A DNA stretch of 64,000 bases, taken from Euphorbia lathyris (taxonomy: Eukaryota; Streptophyta; Magnoliopsida; Malpighiales; Euphorbiaceae). The stretch lies in assembly GCF_963576675.1 (NCBI RefSeq), contig NC_088913.1, positions 18,178,001 through 18,242,000 on the forward strand, read 5' to 3'. Positions 25,641 through 36,140 of this stretch are shown here, in pieces; position 1 is the first letter of the stretch; the number at the start of each line of letters is the position of its first letter. A program made the position numbers and the translations under genes. The notes beneath the pieces are model-generated. The model was given only the letters and a program-made list of their open reading frames with translations, had not been told where the DNA came from and did not search any database.

Positions 25641-25885
25641 ATTTTTTAGGTTTTATTTTTTTTTAACAAATTTAGACAAATTTCAATGTATATCACTTTA
25701 AACAAGTTTAGAGGGCAAATAATCACTGTAAGCAAGTTCAAGGGGCCAATGAGTCATTTTAAAGAATTTCAGGTGACTAGTAGGTTATTTTAAGCAGGTT
25801 TAGGAGGATAACGAAACACTATATAAATTCAAAGGGTTAATCAAACTTTTTAGATAAGTTCCGGAGGGTTTTGATGTATTAAGCC
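25640..25885. mobile_element. MITE right-end fragment, GGCTTAATACATC family
   Basis: Contains repeated CAAGTTTAGAGGG / CAAGTTCAAGGGG phrases and ends GATGTATTAAGCC, the inverted terminus seen in the complete elements at 32027-32521 and 37172-37703. The left end is not recognisable. Confidence 0.5.
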
Positions 25886-27140
25886 TAAGTATTAACAATC
25901 TTTTTTTTTTTACATATTTTAAGTAGCAAACACATCATCAATTATTTTTTCAATATTGAGTCATTGATCATTGAATTGTTTTTATGGATTTGGCTTTTAT
26001 TTAATTTTCTATCGAGTTTGGACGGGTATGGGCCATTACGGGATTCGGCCTGCTGACATGGACATTTTCATTTCCATATGCACAAATAAAAAATAAGTTT
26101 CTTGACTATGGAGTGAGTAAAAACTTAAAAAAAATTACAGAAATCAATTTCCAATAGATTCTATCAAACTAAAAATAGAGATTAGAACAACCTGTTGAAG
26201 ATGGATTTTGGTATTAGGGGAGAAGAGTAATTTGACGATTTTGATGCTGAAAATCGCGCAATAGGAGATGAGAACATCGAGCTTGGAAGAACCTATTAGA
26301 AACTGATTTCTGTAATTTCTTTTTACTTTTTACGCTCTCTCGTAGTCAAGAAACTTAATAATCAATGAATTAAAAAAAGATATTTTTAATAATTATTTTT
26401 AAATCACACATACATTCAAAATATATTAGAAATACATTTTGAATATCTAAAAGTTAAAAAAGTATAATCAATCGTTATTAATTTTACTCTAAGCAGAAAC
26501 GTCTTTTTGAAAAATTAATTTTTAGAATCTCAAAAATAAATTAATTTTCTGTAATTTAATTTAATTTATGTAATTGTTTGGACATTTAAAAATAATTTTT
26601 TACACATTAAAAACAATTAGAGAATACTAATTAAATTAACATTAATTATTACGTACACCAAAAATAAAAAAATTACAGAAAAATCTCAAAAATCCAGACG
26701 AGCATACGGGTAAATTTCGACGTTGAATGGACGACAAGAGAGGTTGTACGCGCCACACACGCCACATGTGTGCGCGATGGCCCTGCGACGCGTGCAGGCC
26801 AAACGACGCCCTCCTAGCATTCAACGGTCTCGAAATTTAAGTCGGTGGAGAGTTTTCAGGGTCTGGAAGTTCGATGGTGTGGGTTTCAGATTTTGGACAC
26901 TGGAAAGTAGTGAAACGGTACAAACAGACCCTAATTTGCCCGTGTTAAATGGCTAAAACGCGGCAGAAATTTCCAGTAGCCAAAGACAAATTTCAGTAGA
27001 CTAAAATTATGATGAGATGCATATAATACGTAGATCTGAGACACGACTCGACCAAACATGTATTTATTCAATCAAACAAATCAATAGAATCTCAAAACAT
27101 GAAAAAAAAGGTTTCTAACAAATGAAATATGGAGCTAAAA
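25886..27140. other. AT-rich sequence, no gene supported
   Basis: A GC-richer patch at 26700-26960 has ORFs on both strands but no recognisable domain. The last part, up to 27140, is probably the leader of the minus-strand copia remnant whose primer-binding site follows. Confidence 0.35.
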
Positions 27141-27154
27141 GGGTCTGATACCAA
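27141..27154 (-). other. Primer-binding site of a copia remnant (tRNA-Met type)
   Basis: On the minus strand the bases directly after the LTR end read TTGGTATCAGACCC, close to the initiator-Met tRNA complement TGGTATCAGAGC. Position next to a TG...CA segment supports the call. Confidence 0.65.
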
Positions 27155-27622
27155 TGAAAGCTCCAGTACAGCCAATACATATTATCTCTAACCTCAAAGG
27201 GACGGGTAATGAATCCGGAACAATCAATAAACAAACAACAGATTTAGGTTTACTTATTGTAGCACATATCTGTTGAATAGCAGCGAAAGAAATCAACATT
27301 GGCTCCATATCACTGACCTAGGAGACCACTACACCACAGGAGCAGTCACCATTGTTCCACGAACTAAGAACGTACTCTGAGGAACAGAGGGCGGTGGCGG
27401 CTATAGGTGTAGGGAGAGAGAATTATCTTGTGCCGTATTCTCTATACATTGTGTTATGTGCCTCTTTATTTATTGAGGGTCTTAGATTTAGCCTCCGTAG
27501 CTACCTATTTATAATTAGGATAAACCTGAAAGCCTAACTCTAACCCTAAACTGCTTAGGTTATGGACGGGCCATAAATGAATCGGTAAATGGGCAGACCC
27601 GTTTACCCTATTTATTCCTACA
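27155..27622 (-). mobile_element. 5' LTR of a minus-strand copia-like element remnant
   Basis: On the minus strand it begins TGTAGGAATAAATAGGG and ends GTACTGGAGCTTTCA, immediately before the primer-binding site. Length is 468 bp. No gag-pol follows in the next kilobase of the minus strand, so the element is truncated. The copia class is a guess from LTR length and start. Confidence 0.6.
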
Positions 27623-28140
27623 CTTATTTTCTGGTGTTTGTTTGTATAAGAAAATAAGTCAATAGAAAATTTTAGGTTAGTCAACTGAAAAATATTTGAA
27701 GAATGTGAGAAAAAATGTACTCTTTCTAAACCTTTTGGGACCATATACTCACTTCCTCACGTTTTCTGGTACTGTATGTCCCATTTGTTTACCGAAAAAT
27801 ATTGGATATGAGAAAAAAAAATATTTTTCAAGTGTTTGGCTACGATTAAAAACAAAAAGGAAAGAAATAATAGGTGACTGTTTCAAAATAGTGAAAAAAA
27901 TGAAGCACAATTATTTTTTCCATAACTTTTTAAAATTTGAGGTAAGTTTGAAAAGGTTTATTTCAATAAAGTCTTTTAATCTTTTTAATAAAATCATTTT
28001 GACAAATACAAATAGAAAAAAATTACTTATAAAGACAAAAAGAAAGCTAAAGTTTTCAACTCATAATGTGGTTAAAGTTGAAAAAAAAGTATACTAATTA
28101 CATTTAATAATAAATTTATAAAAAAATTAAAAAATTAAGG

Positions 28141-28255
28141 GATAATTCCCTCCTCTTATATGTAACCTGTTGACTTTGCAGGATTTGTATATCCAATACA
28201 ATAGGATGCTCCTGACTTTGCGGATGCAGATCCAGTTTTTAAATAGCCAAATAAG
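28141..28255. repeat. Dispersed unit, copy 2
   Basis: Shares GACTTTGCGGATGCAGATCC, AGTTTTTAAATAG and AGGATGCTCCTGACTTTG with the units at 24719 and 29353. It also begins with the same GGGATAATTCCCTC-type lead as copy 3. Confidence 0.55.
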
Positions 28256-28309
28256 ACAGAGGCGAATGGTAAAAAAATAGGGTGGGAGAAAGCCATAATT
28301 TTTCCACCC

Positions 28310-28898
28310 GTTGAGCTGTAAAAATATTTTTAATATTTACGGATTAGAGCAATTTATTTTAACATTTAAAATAGTAATTTTATTTTTAATATCTAAAATG
28401 GTACAATTTTACTTTTAATATTGATAGTCATGAGTAATTTTATCTCTAACGTTTACAAGTTTGATCAATTTCAGATATTATTATAAAACATAAATATTTT
28501 GTTCCTAATTTTCCATCAATTGCATGTAAGTTGATTTTAAAAAAAACATATTTTTGTGATTTAATAATAGAATTAGAGATTAATATTTTTAAATTCCGTA
28601 AAATATTTGATTTTTTTTTTGTTGATACAGTATATTTTAAAAAAAAATTCACGTTTAATCATATGTTTGTCTGTTACTAATAAGTGATGAAATGATGCAC
28701 ATGTGAAGTGTAGCATGATCGAGAAGATAATTTGATGAATAATTTCTCCAATTAACACAACTTGTCAACCTTAAAAGTAAAATTGATCATAACTATCAAC
28801 GTTAAGGATAAAATTGCATAATTTTAGAAGTTAAATGAAAACTTGCTGCTAGGTGTAAATATTAAGGATAATTTTGCACCTTATCCTAATATAATATT
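28310..28898. repeat. Fold-back (inverted repeat) element remnant
   Basis: The left part (TTTTTAATATTTACGG, TAAAATGGTACAATTTTAC) is matched inversely by the right part (GTAAATATTAAGGATAATTTT, GCACCTTATCCT). Similar text (AAAATGGTGCAATTATAATC) occurs within 18600-18720, so this is a repeated family. The TSD is not resolved. Confidence 0.5.
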
Positions 28899-29330
28899 TG
28901 TCACGTCCGTGTGTTCTGAATTCATAGTTTTACACCCTAATACTAGATTATATTGTGTATTTTACCTAACATACTGTTGGCATAAACTGAAAGTCATAAA
29001 ATAATAGAGTAACGTGACCCTTTTGTATTACATTATAGCTATTCTGAAAGTTAAGATATGTTTGGTTAAAAATATAAAAAAATAAATAAAATAACCAAAT
29101 GATTAATTGTGATGAAAAGTATGAATCTTACAATATGTTTTTCAAAAACAATATGTTACATGTAAGGATAGTGGATAATAAATTATTTATGAACTAATTT
29201 TATGTATTTAAATATAAATTAAAAGCTTAAGATAAATTATAAATAAAGTTATAAATTAGAGGACCATAAGGAATATTGTCTCAATATAAATTAATTAAAT
29301 AATGAAAAATATATAAATAATATAAAAATA
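28899..29330. mobile_element. Partial LTR, same family as solo LTR B
   Basis: Starts TGTCACGTCCGTGTG and continues with TTTTACACCCTAATAC, TAGATTATATT, aligning to the start of the LTR at 12659 (TGTCACATCCGTGTCCC, TATACCCTAATATTATATTAC). No matching GTGACA end is present before the dispersed unit at 29353, so the right part is lost. Confidence 0.6.
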
Positions 29331-29352
29331 AAAAGGGAAATTGCCCTCTCTA

Positions 29353-29470
29353 ATATGTGGCGTGGCGACTGCGCAGTGCTTTGTATATTTGGAAAACAGG
29401 ATGCTTTGACTTTACGGATCCAGATCTCGTTCTAAAAAGGACACATAAAAATCGTGTAGGATATTCGAAT
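29353..29470. repeat. Dispersed unit, copy 3
   Basis: Begins TGTGGCGTGGCGACTGCGC, then TATATTTGGAAAACAGGATGC, cut here as TATATTTGGAAAACAGG, then GACTTTACGGATCCAGATC and GTGTAGGATATTCGAATATT. It matches copy 1 at both ends. Confidence 0.6.
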
Positions 29471-29489
29471 ATTCATAATCTTTTATTTT

Positions 29490-31484
29490 GGGTAAATTAC
29501 ACCCATGGCCTCTGAACTTTACCCTTTTTTACATTATGGCCACTGAACTTTATTTCTTTCCGGTATGACCACTGAACTTTACACTTTTTAACACCGGTGA
29601 CCGCTCAATTTTAACTAACTTTTCAAAATGACCGTTAACTATCGTTAACGACCTCAAAAGGAAAATATTCAAGAATTAAAGTTGTTCAGAACGACATTTA
29701 CTATGAAACCACATTTTTTATTTTTGAAAATCACATTTTTTGGAGTTCTCTCCCTCTAAAAATTCACTTTCTCTCTTCTAACCAAACAACACCCAAATAA
29801 CCTCAAAACGAAAATTTTCAAGAATTAAAGTTTCTTATAATATCATTAACGCTTTGGATTTTTTATTTTTAGCCGTCAACGGTCGTTTTGAGACGTTAAA
29901 TGACCACCGGTGTTAAAAAATGTAAAGTTCAGTGGCCATACCAAGAAGAAATGAAGTTCAGTGGCCATAATGTGAAAATGGGTAAAATTCAGTGGCCATA
30001 GATGTAATGTCACGTCCGGGTCTAAATTAACATCGGCATCTCTCTAAACATAATTTATATAACTCTCAATAATTCTAAACCTCAACACAGTAAAGTTCAC
30101 CAATAAGACAGTAATTTAAATTTCAGATATCATTTATTCAACTTAAGATTCTATAATACACTAAATAATCTCTCAATTATTAATCAACTTCCAAACCCAT
30201 TAAATGAAACCTCCATATTTTAGCTTTCTCAATCCCATATCGATTATCTTCAATTTATCACTTTATCATTTCCTCAATCTCCTATAGTCCTAAGAAGACC
30301 AACTTATCATGTAAACCAGTAGCAATGTCTCTCAGATAAGGAGAAAAATCAAAGCAACATATGCCGTTTTCAGCATAACTTTTATTGTGAAATTATGGTT
30401 CAAATGAAGCTATTAATTATGCTTCTATGTGAATTTCAGATTTTACTTGATTATGTTGATTTAAGGTTTAATTTGGTTGATTTACATATATACATATATG
30501 TTTTTGGTTTCAATATATATCTATATTGAACAAAATGAATTTGATGATATATTACGAATTGTTTTTTTGATTGAGAAATCGGTTGCGGTTATTATTGTTA
30601 TTATTTTGGATTGAAGTCCAAATATGATTTTTATGATACAAAAGGGCTAATTGTAGCTAAATGATTTATGGTTATGAAATAGTTTAGAATTTGATTGTGA
30701 AAGGATATTTGAGCACGTTATGATTTTATGATTTTATATCCATCGAGAGTTATCCGGATCGGTGGTTCCATATTTGAAGACCATGTTCAGTGAGGGACAT
30801 GGCCAGTGTACACAGTTTGAAGACCTATTGGGTATGGCAAAGAAGTGTTGGGTAAGACCATATGGGATAGACAATGTTAAGAGACGTCTCGACTATATAT
30901 GTGGTTATGGATTGATACTTAAGGGGAGAAACTCGAGGATGGATACAATGTTTTAAGTTCATTTGGATTATGTTTTCGGTTATTATTGATTTTGATATAA
31001 GGTTTTACGTTTGATTAAATACGAGTTCGTTTGATAAAACACTTATTTGATTACAATATTTTATAAGGTTTTGAACTCAAGAATGAATACAATATTATAT
31101 ATTTTATATGTTTTTGGTTTACTACTTTGACTATATTATAAACTTAAGTTTTGAATCCCTTTATAAACGTATATAGCTATGTTAAGTAAAATTGGTTTTT
31201 ATAGCTGATAGTTTCTTACTGAGATTTTTGTCTCACGTTTTTAAATGTTTTAATGTTTTTAGGTGATAAAGTACAGGATATAGAGAAGGTTACCGACCGG
31301 TTAGGCGAAGTTTGGAAGTTGGCTGCTTATTACTAGAATTATGGTTAGAACTTTGGTATTGCAATTGTAGTATTATGATATTGAGATAAATTGGAGACTC
31401 TTAAGTGTTGATTATGATATTTCTATTTCACGCCCGATGCCGATTGAGGTCGTTTAGGGTCGAGTGTGACATGTAATTTACCCC
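29490..31484. mobile_element. Mutator-like MITE interrupted by a solo LTR
   Basis: TIRs GGGTAAATTACA at the left and its complement TGTAATTTACCCC at the right. A 9-bp duplication TTTTATTTT lies at 29481-29489 and 31485-31493. The arms repeat ACTGAACTTTA / TAAAGTTCAGTGGCCATA phrases in inverse order. The uninterrupted element would be about 526 bp. A solo LTR (30008-31471) sits 13 bp from its right end. Confidence 0.75.
30008..31471. mobile_element. Solo LTR C, relative of LTRs A and B, nested in a MITE
   Basis: Starts TGTCACGTCCGGGTC and ends GGGTCGAGTGTGACA, with the perfect 5-bp duplication TGTAA at 30003-30007 and 31472-31476. It is 1464 bp, shorter than A and B. It shares an internal block near 30740-30950 (GTTATCCGGATCGGTGG, GTGTACACAGTTTGAAGACC, GGGTATGGCAAAGAAGTGTT) and the terminal block TTTCACGCCCGATGCCGATT. 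Orientation matches B. The ORF at 30762-30956 is a by-product of the block, not a gene. Confidence 0.85.
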
Positions 31485-31664
31485 TTTTATTTTTTAAGTG
31501 TTTTGTAGCAAATAAATAAGACTATAGGTGACGATTAACAGGATTGTGTGATATCAATTTTCAAATTAGTATCAAATGAATCGATTATTACCCAATTCAA
31601 AGACTTTTATATTATAATCGTATTAATCTAATTTGATTAGTGTCGATTCTGTATTGTGTTTTCG

Positions 31665-31666
<2 letters not shown>

Positions 31667-31717
<51 letters not shown>
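31667..31717. repeat. (AT)n microsatellite
   Basis: About 25 uninterrupted AT units. Confidence 0.9.
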
Positions 31718-31720
<3 letters not shown>

Positions 31721-32026
31721 GTTAAATTTTAAAAATAGAAGAGGATATGATAATACTTTTAAATATTTAATACCATTTTTGGATTAGTATGTTAACAATT
31801 AACCATTTAAAAGTTGGTTAATATTTTCTTCAGAAAAAGGTATGTTAAAATTATTGTTTAGTATCATGTAAGTTGTTTACAAGTCATATTTTATTTTACT
31901 ATCTTTATTAAGGACGGCTTATAACAATACATGAGGTTCGAATTGATTTGCAAATAATAATTATAATCTTTTACTAATAAATATCATATATAAAAACATA
32001 AGAGAATATAACAATAATTTTAAATA

Positions 32027-32521
32027 GGCTTAATACATCATTTACCTCCCGAACTTGTCCAAAAAGCTTAATTGTCTCTCTGAACTTTCAAAGTGCCCCG
32101 ATAGCCCCCTAAACTTGCATAAAAAGTTCAGTTAGCCATCTAAACTTGCATAAAATAATCAATTAATCACTCGCTTGCAAAAAAGTAAGTTAAATGCGGA
32201 AAATGTATTTGCACGTGTCTTAAAAAATAAAACGACCAAGTATAATATTAGAGAAGACAAGTTTTACAGTTGAGCAAGTAAAAACTTCATTCTTAATCTA
32301 TTTTGTGAATTAAGTAATAACACTTTAAGACGCGTGCAATACATCTTCCTTATTTAATTACTTTTTTACAATTGAGTGATTAATTGATTACATTTTACGC
32401 AAATTTATGGGACTAATTGAACATCTTATGCAAGTTCATGGGGCTATCAGGATACTTTGAAAGTTCAGAGGGACAATCGAAGTTTTTGGACAAGTTCAGG
32501 AGACAAATGAGGTATTAAGCC
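32027..32521. mobile_element. Mutator-like MITE, complete
   Basis: TIRs GGCTTAATACATCATTTACC and the near-complement GGTATTAAGCC. A perfect 9-bp duplication TTTTAAATA lies at 32018-32026 and 32522-32530. Internal arms carry CCCGAACTTGTCCAAAAAGC and its inverse TTTTTGGACAAGTTCAGG. Non-coding, 495 bp. Confidence 0.85.
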
Positions 32522-32533
32522 TTTTAAATATTA

Positions 32534-33364
32534 GGGTAAATTACAAAACTAATTCAATTAATAGACTTGTTTACATATTTAGACTCATTACACCACCTCT
32601 TACCAAACTAGATCTTCAAATTAGACTTTCCCTAAATACCTTTAGTATATATAAAAATCCACACCAGGCTCAAGTTCATATATCCAATGAACAAATTGAA
32701 CCAGCAATATGCAAGTTAATTATACTATAGCTTGAGAAACATTCAAGCACTTCTGTCATGCTCTTTACAATCATATGAAAACCTATTTTACCGGCATCTG
32801 TAACAACACCAATCATTCTTTCATTCTTTGGGTAATGCCAGTTCCGCCACTTGTGTTGTTACTTCATCCATTTTTTCCGTCTCATCGAAAATTGAAACCC
32901 TTCTACGAATTCAATCAAACTCTGCCTTAATTTTTCCATCCTCTGCATTTCATCTAATAACCATGTAGAACCTTTCGTCTCTTTCTTCTTCCATTCTTCT
33001 CTAATTTTTTCTTGCAATCCAATCATGCTTTGTGCCCATGTAAATTGCTTCGGAATCTAAAAATGATTAGTCAATTCATTCCTCTCTTGACATTGAAGAG
33101 CTACTACTTAATATGTTTTCCAAGTTTACGATTAGCATTTCATATTTCATAATTCTACTTCGCAGTGGGATCAACTACTAATTAGCAGTTGATTCCACTG
33201 CGAATCTATCGAGTTGGAATGAAAAAATTGGTTAAAATATAATATATATACTAAGAATATTTTGGGAAAGTTCAATTTGAAAGTGTCTAGTTTGGCAAAA
33301 GGTAATGCAATAAGTCTAAATACATAAACGAGTCTATGAATTGAGTCAGTTTTGTAATTTACCC
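32534..33364. mobile_element. Mutator-like element carrying a host gene fragment (Pack-MULE-like)
   Basis: TIRs GGGTAAATTACAAAACTAAT and, on the other strand, GGGTAAATTACAAAACTGAC, extending imperfectly for about 100 bp (TTCAATTAATAGACTTG against TCAATTCATAGACTCG). A perfect 9-bp duplication TAAATATTA lies at 32525-32533 and 33365-33373, overlapping the duplication of the neighbouring MITE. The interior, about 32720-33057, is unlike the arms and reads as coding sequence on the minus strand. Such a structure is what Pack-MULEs look like. Confidence 0.75.
32725..33057 (-). pseudogene. Captured gene fragment, resembles DUF793 (ROH1/BYPASS1-like) C-terminal region
   Basis: On the minus strand from about 33054, an open stretch reads IPKQFTWAQSMIGLQEKIRE, then KGSTWLLDEMQRMEKLRQSL, IEFVEGFQF. 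After a frameshift it gives EKMDEVTTQVAEL and, further on, FHMIVKSMTEVLECF. From memory this follows the plant DUF793/ROH1-BPS1 pattern: WA..IM.LQ.KI.EE.KK..RKG..GLL.EI..IEK...L, then V.ELGEV, then VFHRIVRSRTE.LD. The assignment is an inference without database support. Frameshifts and stops mean it encodes no intact protein. It lies entirely within the Mutator-like TIRs. Confidence 0.5.
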
Positions 33365-33373
33365 TAAATATTA

Positions 33374-34402
33374 TTGTAATTTCGAGTTAGTATGTCAACT
33401 CTGACAAAATCTGAAACTTTATATGTGAATTTCGTGTCAACTAAAAAATGACACATTACTTACTAAAATTACATATCGATTTTATATTGTGTAATCGGAT
33501 GGTATACTTTACTGTTTGTAAGACAGAAAGTCAAATGGTAAAAAATTGTATATATATAATGTTTGTTTCCTAACCTGACCATGTGCTTCATCAAAAAATC
33601 ATGTAACCATATTCACTGCCGTTTTAATATATTTAATTTATTCCAAAGTCAAATAATACTAATTTCCACTTTCAAATAATCCACTACCCATTTTTTTCTT
33701 TTATAAAATCCACTACCCTATTTTCAATTTTGAACAAATCTAGATCAAAACAAAGAAGGCAAAAAGAGTTTAGGATCATTTCTAGCTAATTTGGTTCCTT
33801 GTTGTTACATCCCTAATTTGTAATTACAAGAAAATGTAGATCTAATTAGTGTTTAATGCAAAATTAATTAACTTTTGTTAACTAATTTCCTTTGAGTAAT
33901 TAAATTAATTATTAGATAATTATTAATTAAAATTAATTAGTTATTGATATCATATGAAATGATTAAAGACATGTGGCACTTGAGGGGCCCTCAAATCAGA
34001 CACCACGTATCAAAACACAGACCTTCAGATCCATCAAAAAGTGTTCATGGAACGTTCTTGCGGTATAAATCTTGTGGATTCAATACCTAGACTTTCCAGA
34101 TTTATTACTTGATAACGACGGGGTATACTTATCCCTTAGTGAGCATTTGAGCGTCAGCTCGGGACACATCAAGTTTTATACTTATTGAGCTTTTATAATT
34201 GTGTTAAATATATAGTTTTAAGTTCTATACCTATTAAGTTTTATTCATAGATGTAAATTCTAGTGTTATACTTGTTAAATTTTGTGTTTATAGCAATAAA
34301 TCTTGGTTTTTCATTTCAGAAATGGTTTTTTTTTATCTTTCTAGCTTATACATACTAGATCAAAAGGTGCATCCTATATTCCACTTAATACCGAGCTTGA
34401 AT
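33374..34402. other. AT-rich sequence, no gene seen
   Basis: No domain or RNA gene is recognised. The stretch 33970-34330 is somewhat less AT-rich and could be old retroelement DNA. Confidence 0.35.
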
Positions 34403-34638
34403 GTTCAATGCTAAAATTTGCCTCCAAATTTATAAGCTACGATATTTTTTCTATCGTCACAAAACATATAAATAGTGACGAAATCATATATAATTCAAGA
34501 CCTAAATAAAATTCGTTAACGTTCAATGCTAAAATTTGCCTCCAAATTTATAAGCTACGATATTTTTTCCATCGTCACAAAACATACTAAATAGTGACGA
34601 AATCATATATTATTCAATACATAAATAAAATTCGTTAT
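34403..34638. repeat. Tandem duplication of a 118-bp unit
   Basis: The unit starts GTTCAATGCTAAAATTTGCC and contains AAGCTACGATATTTTTT, ATCGTCACAAAACATA and TAGTGACGAAATCATATA. It occurs at 34403 and again at 34521 with few differences. The GTGACGA/TCGTCAC motifs look like subterminal repeats of the CACTA element whose end follows at 34755. Confidence 0.8.
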
Positions 34639-34755
34639 AAAAAAGTCAAAATAATGACAATTTATGATTTTTTTGTCATTATTAAGTAATTATTAGTTAC
34701 AAAATATTATGCGTAGCTAAAGTAATTGCCATGAAATATCATATTTCCTGTAGTG
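34639..34755. mobile_element. Right terminus of a CACTA (En/Spm) element
   Basis: The sequence ends TTTCCTGTAGTG at 34755. On the minus strand this reads CACTACAGGAAATATGATAT, a typical CACTA terminal inverted repeat. The left terminus was not found, so the size is unknown; the tandem unit at 34403-34638 probably belongs to it. Confidence 0.6.
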
Positions 34756-34783
34756 AATTGAAAAAAATTTGTCTGATATAAGT

Positions 34784-36140
34784 CACTACAGGACTATATC
34801 AACAATCATAATATAGATCTTGAGATCTTATTTGAGAAGTATACGACTGTGAAAGAAGAAGAGGGTGATGAGAGGAGGAGGAAGAACAAGAAATGGAATG
34901 ACAAGAAGTAGAGGTCGAGGATGCGGAAGAAAAGAAAAGAAACAAGAAGAGGTTTAAGGAGAATGAAGATGTAGGTGAGGAAGCACAATAAAAAAAAGGA
35001 AGAAGATAAAATGGCAAGAATGCGAAGTCATATACTGAAGTTGAAGTCAGAGGTTACGACGAAGGTTGTGCCAGTATTGATGGAAAAGATGGCAGAGTTG
35101 AAGGAGGAGGAAAGAGATGACAATGTTGAGGGAGGAGCATATGAGAAAGATGACAGTGTTGAGGGGGAGCATATGAGAGACATGGCGGATATGAAGGCAA
35201 AAATGAGGGGAGATCGGAAGGAATAGTGGATGGAAGAAACTATAGAACAAGAAAATACTTAACACGAGGTATATCAAGTTGACGATGACACCGAGGAGCA
35301 ACAAAAGACTCGCATGATGGTAGATGACTTAAACTATTTACTAATTTTTTCTTGAAAAATAGATGACTTAACTGTGTTAGTTTATTATGTTTTGACAGGA
35401 TGATACTTTGGAGCAACAAATGAATTCGAGTAGTGATGATGCAACAAATCCATAGTTGTGCTTTCGATATGTTGAATATTAGTTTTGACTTAAACTATTT
35501 TCGTTGATTATGTCTTAAACTGTTTTCATTGATTATGTGTTGATAGTATGATACCTTGGAGAAACAAAAAATGAGTAGTGTTGATGCTACAAAACCCATA
35601 GTTGTGCATGTACATAATTTACTTATAGGATTTTGATTGTGTATTCACATTTTGTGTGTTGATTCCCTTAAAAATTTTAGGATGAGATTGAACTGTTCCA
35701 GGTAAGGGGAAGAGGTAGAAAGCCCATTGAAAGGGTCCGAGAAAGGAAACCTTCCTAATACATGATTTCACCTTTCATTTATCCGAGCAAGATGCCTAAG
35801 GGTGTGAAGAAGATCCATCATAGTTACTCGAGTAAAAAATAAACCCCAAGAATGGATTGATCGGCTTGATTATGAATATAAGACTTGGAAAAGTAAAACT
35901 GATGCGAAGACTACCAAAGAGTTAAGGAGGGTTATCATATCTATATCTAGAGTTGAAATCAACAAGAATCTGCCCGCGGAACGGAACCATCCTCGTCCTC
36001 TTCGAAGGAAAAGAGTTGCGGTCTTTAAGACCCTTGAGACGTGTGGAACCTATTGGGACAGAGAGGTAAGGACAATCTCAAATTAGATGTTGTTATGATA
36101 TATTGTATTGTCTTATATGTTGTGATTCATTGTATTGTTT
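34784..36140 (+). mobile_element. Start of a second CACTA element with coding-like remnants
   Basis: CACTACAGGACTATATC begins at 34784, 28 bp after the other CACTA end and facing it. To its right is coding-like DNA: an acidic, charged frame at 34975-35226 (83 residues, KMAELKEEERDDNVEGG), three short repeated exon-like units (see below), and a stretch at about 35845-36066 reading EWIDRLDYEYKTWKSKTDAK, TTKELRRVI, RVAVFKTLETCGTYWDRE and ending at a GTAAGG donor-like site. This could be the remnant of an En/Spm accessory transposase gene. That is inference; the right end of the element was not found. Confidence 0.4.
35281..35615 (+). repeat. Three repeated exon-like units in the CACTA interior
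   Basis: Units share GATGA(C/T)AC(C/T)...GAGCAACAAA near 35283, 35400 and 35549. The last two also share GTAGTGATGATGCAACAAA / GTAGTGTTGATGCTACAAAA and CCCATAGTTGTG. The intervening AT-rich DNA also repeats (CTTAAACTATTTTCGTTGAT, CTTAAACTGTTTTCATTGAT). This suggests duplication of an exon together with its intron. Confidence 0.55.

Noticed and set aside
26642..26956. ORFs of 60-77 residues on both strands
   Set aside because: The local GC increase explains openness; there is no domain, splice context or homology I can recognise.
34799..35304. Minus-strand Ser/Phe/Leu-rich ORFs
   Set aside because: They are the complement of the GAA/GAG-rich coding-like strand in the CACTA interior.
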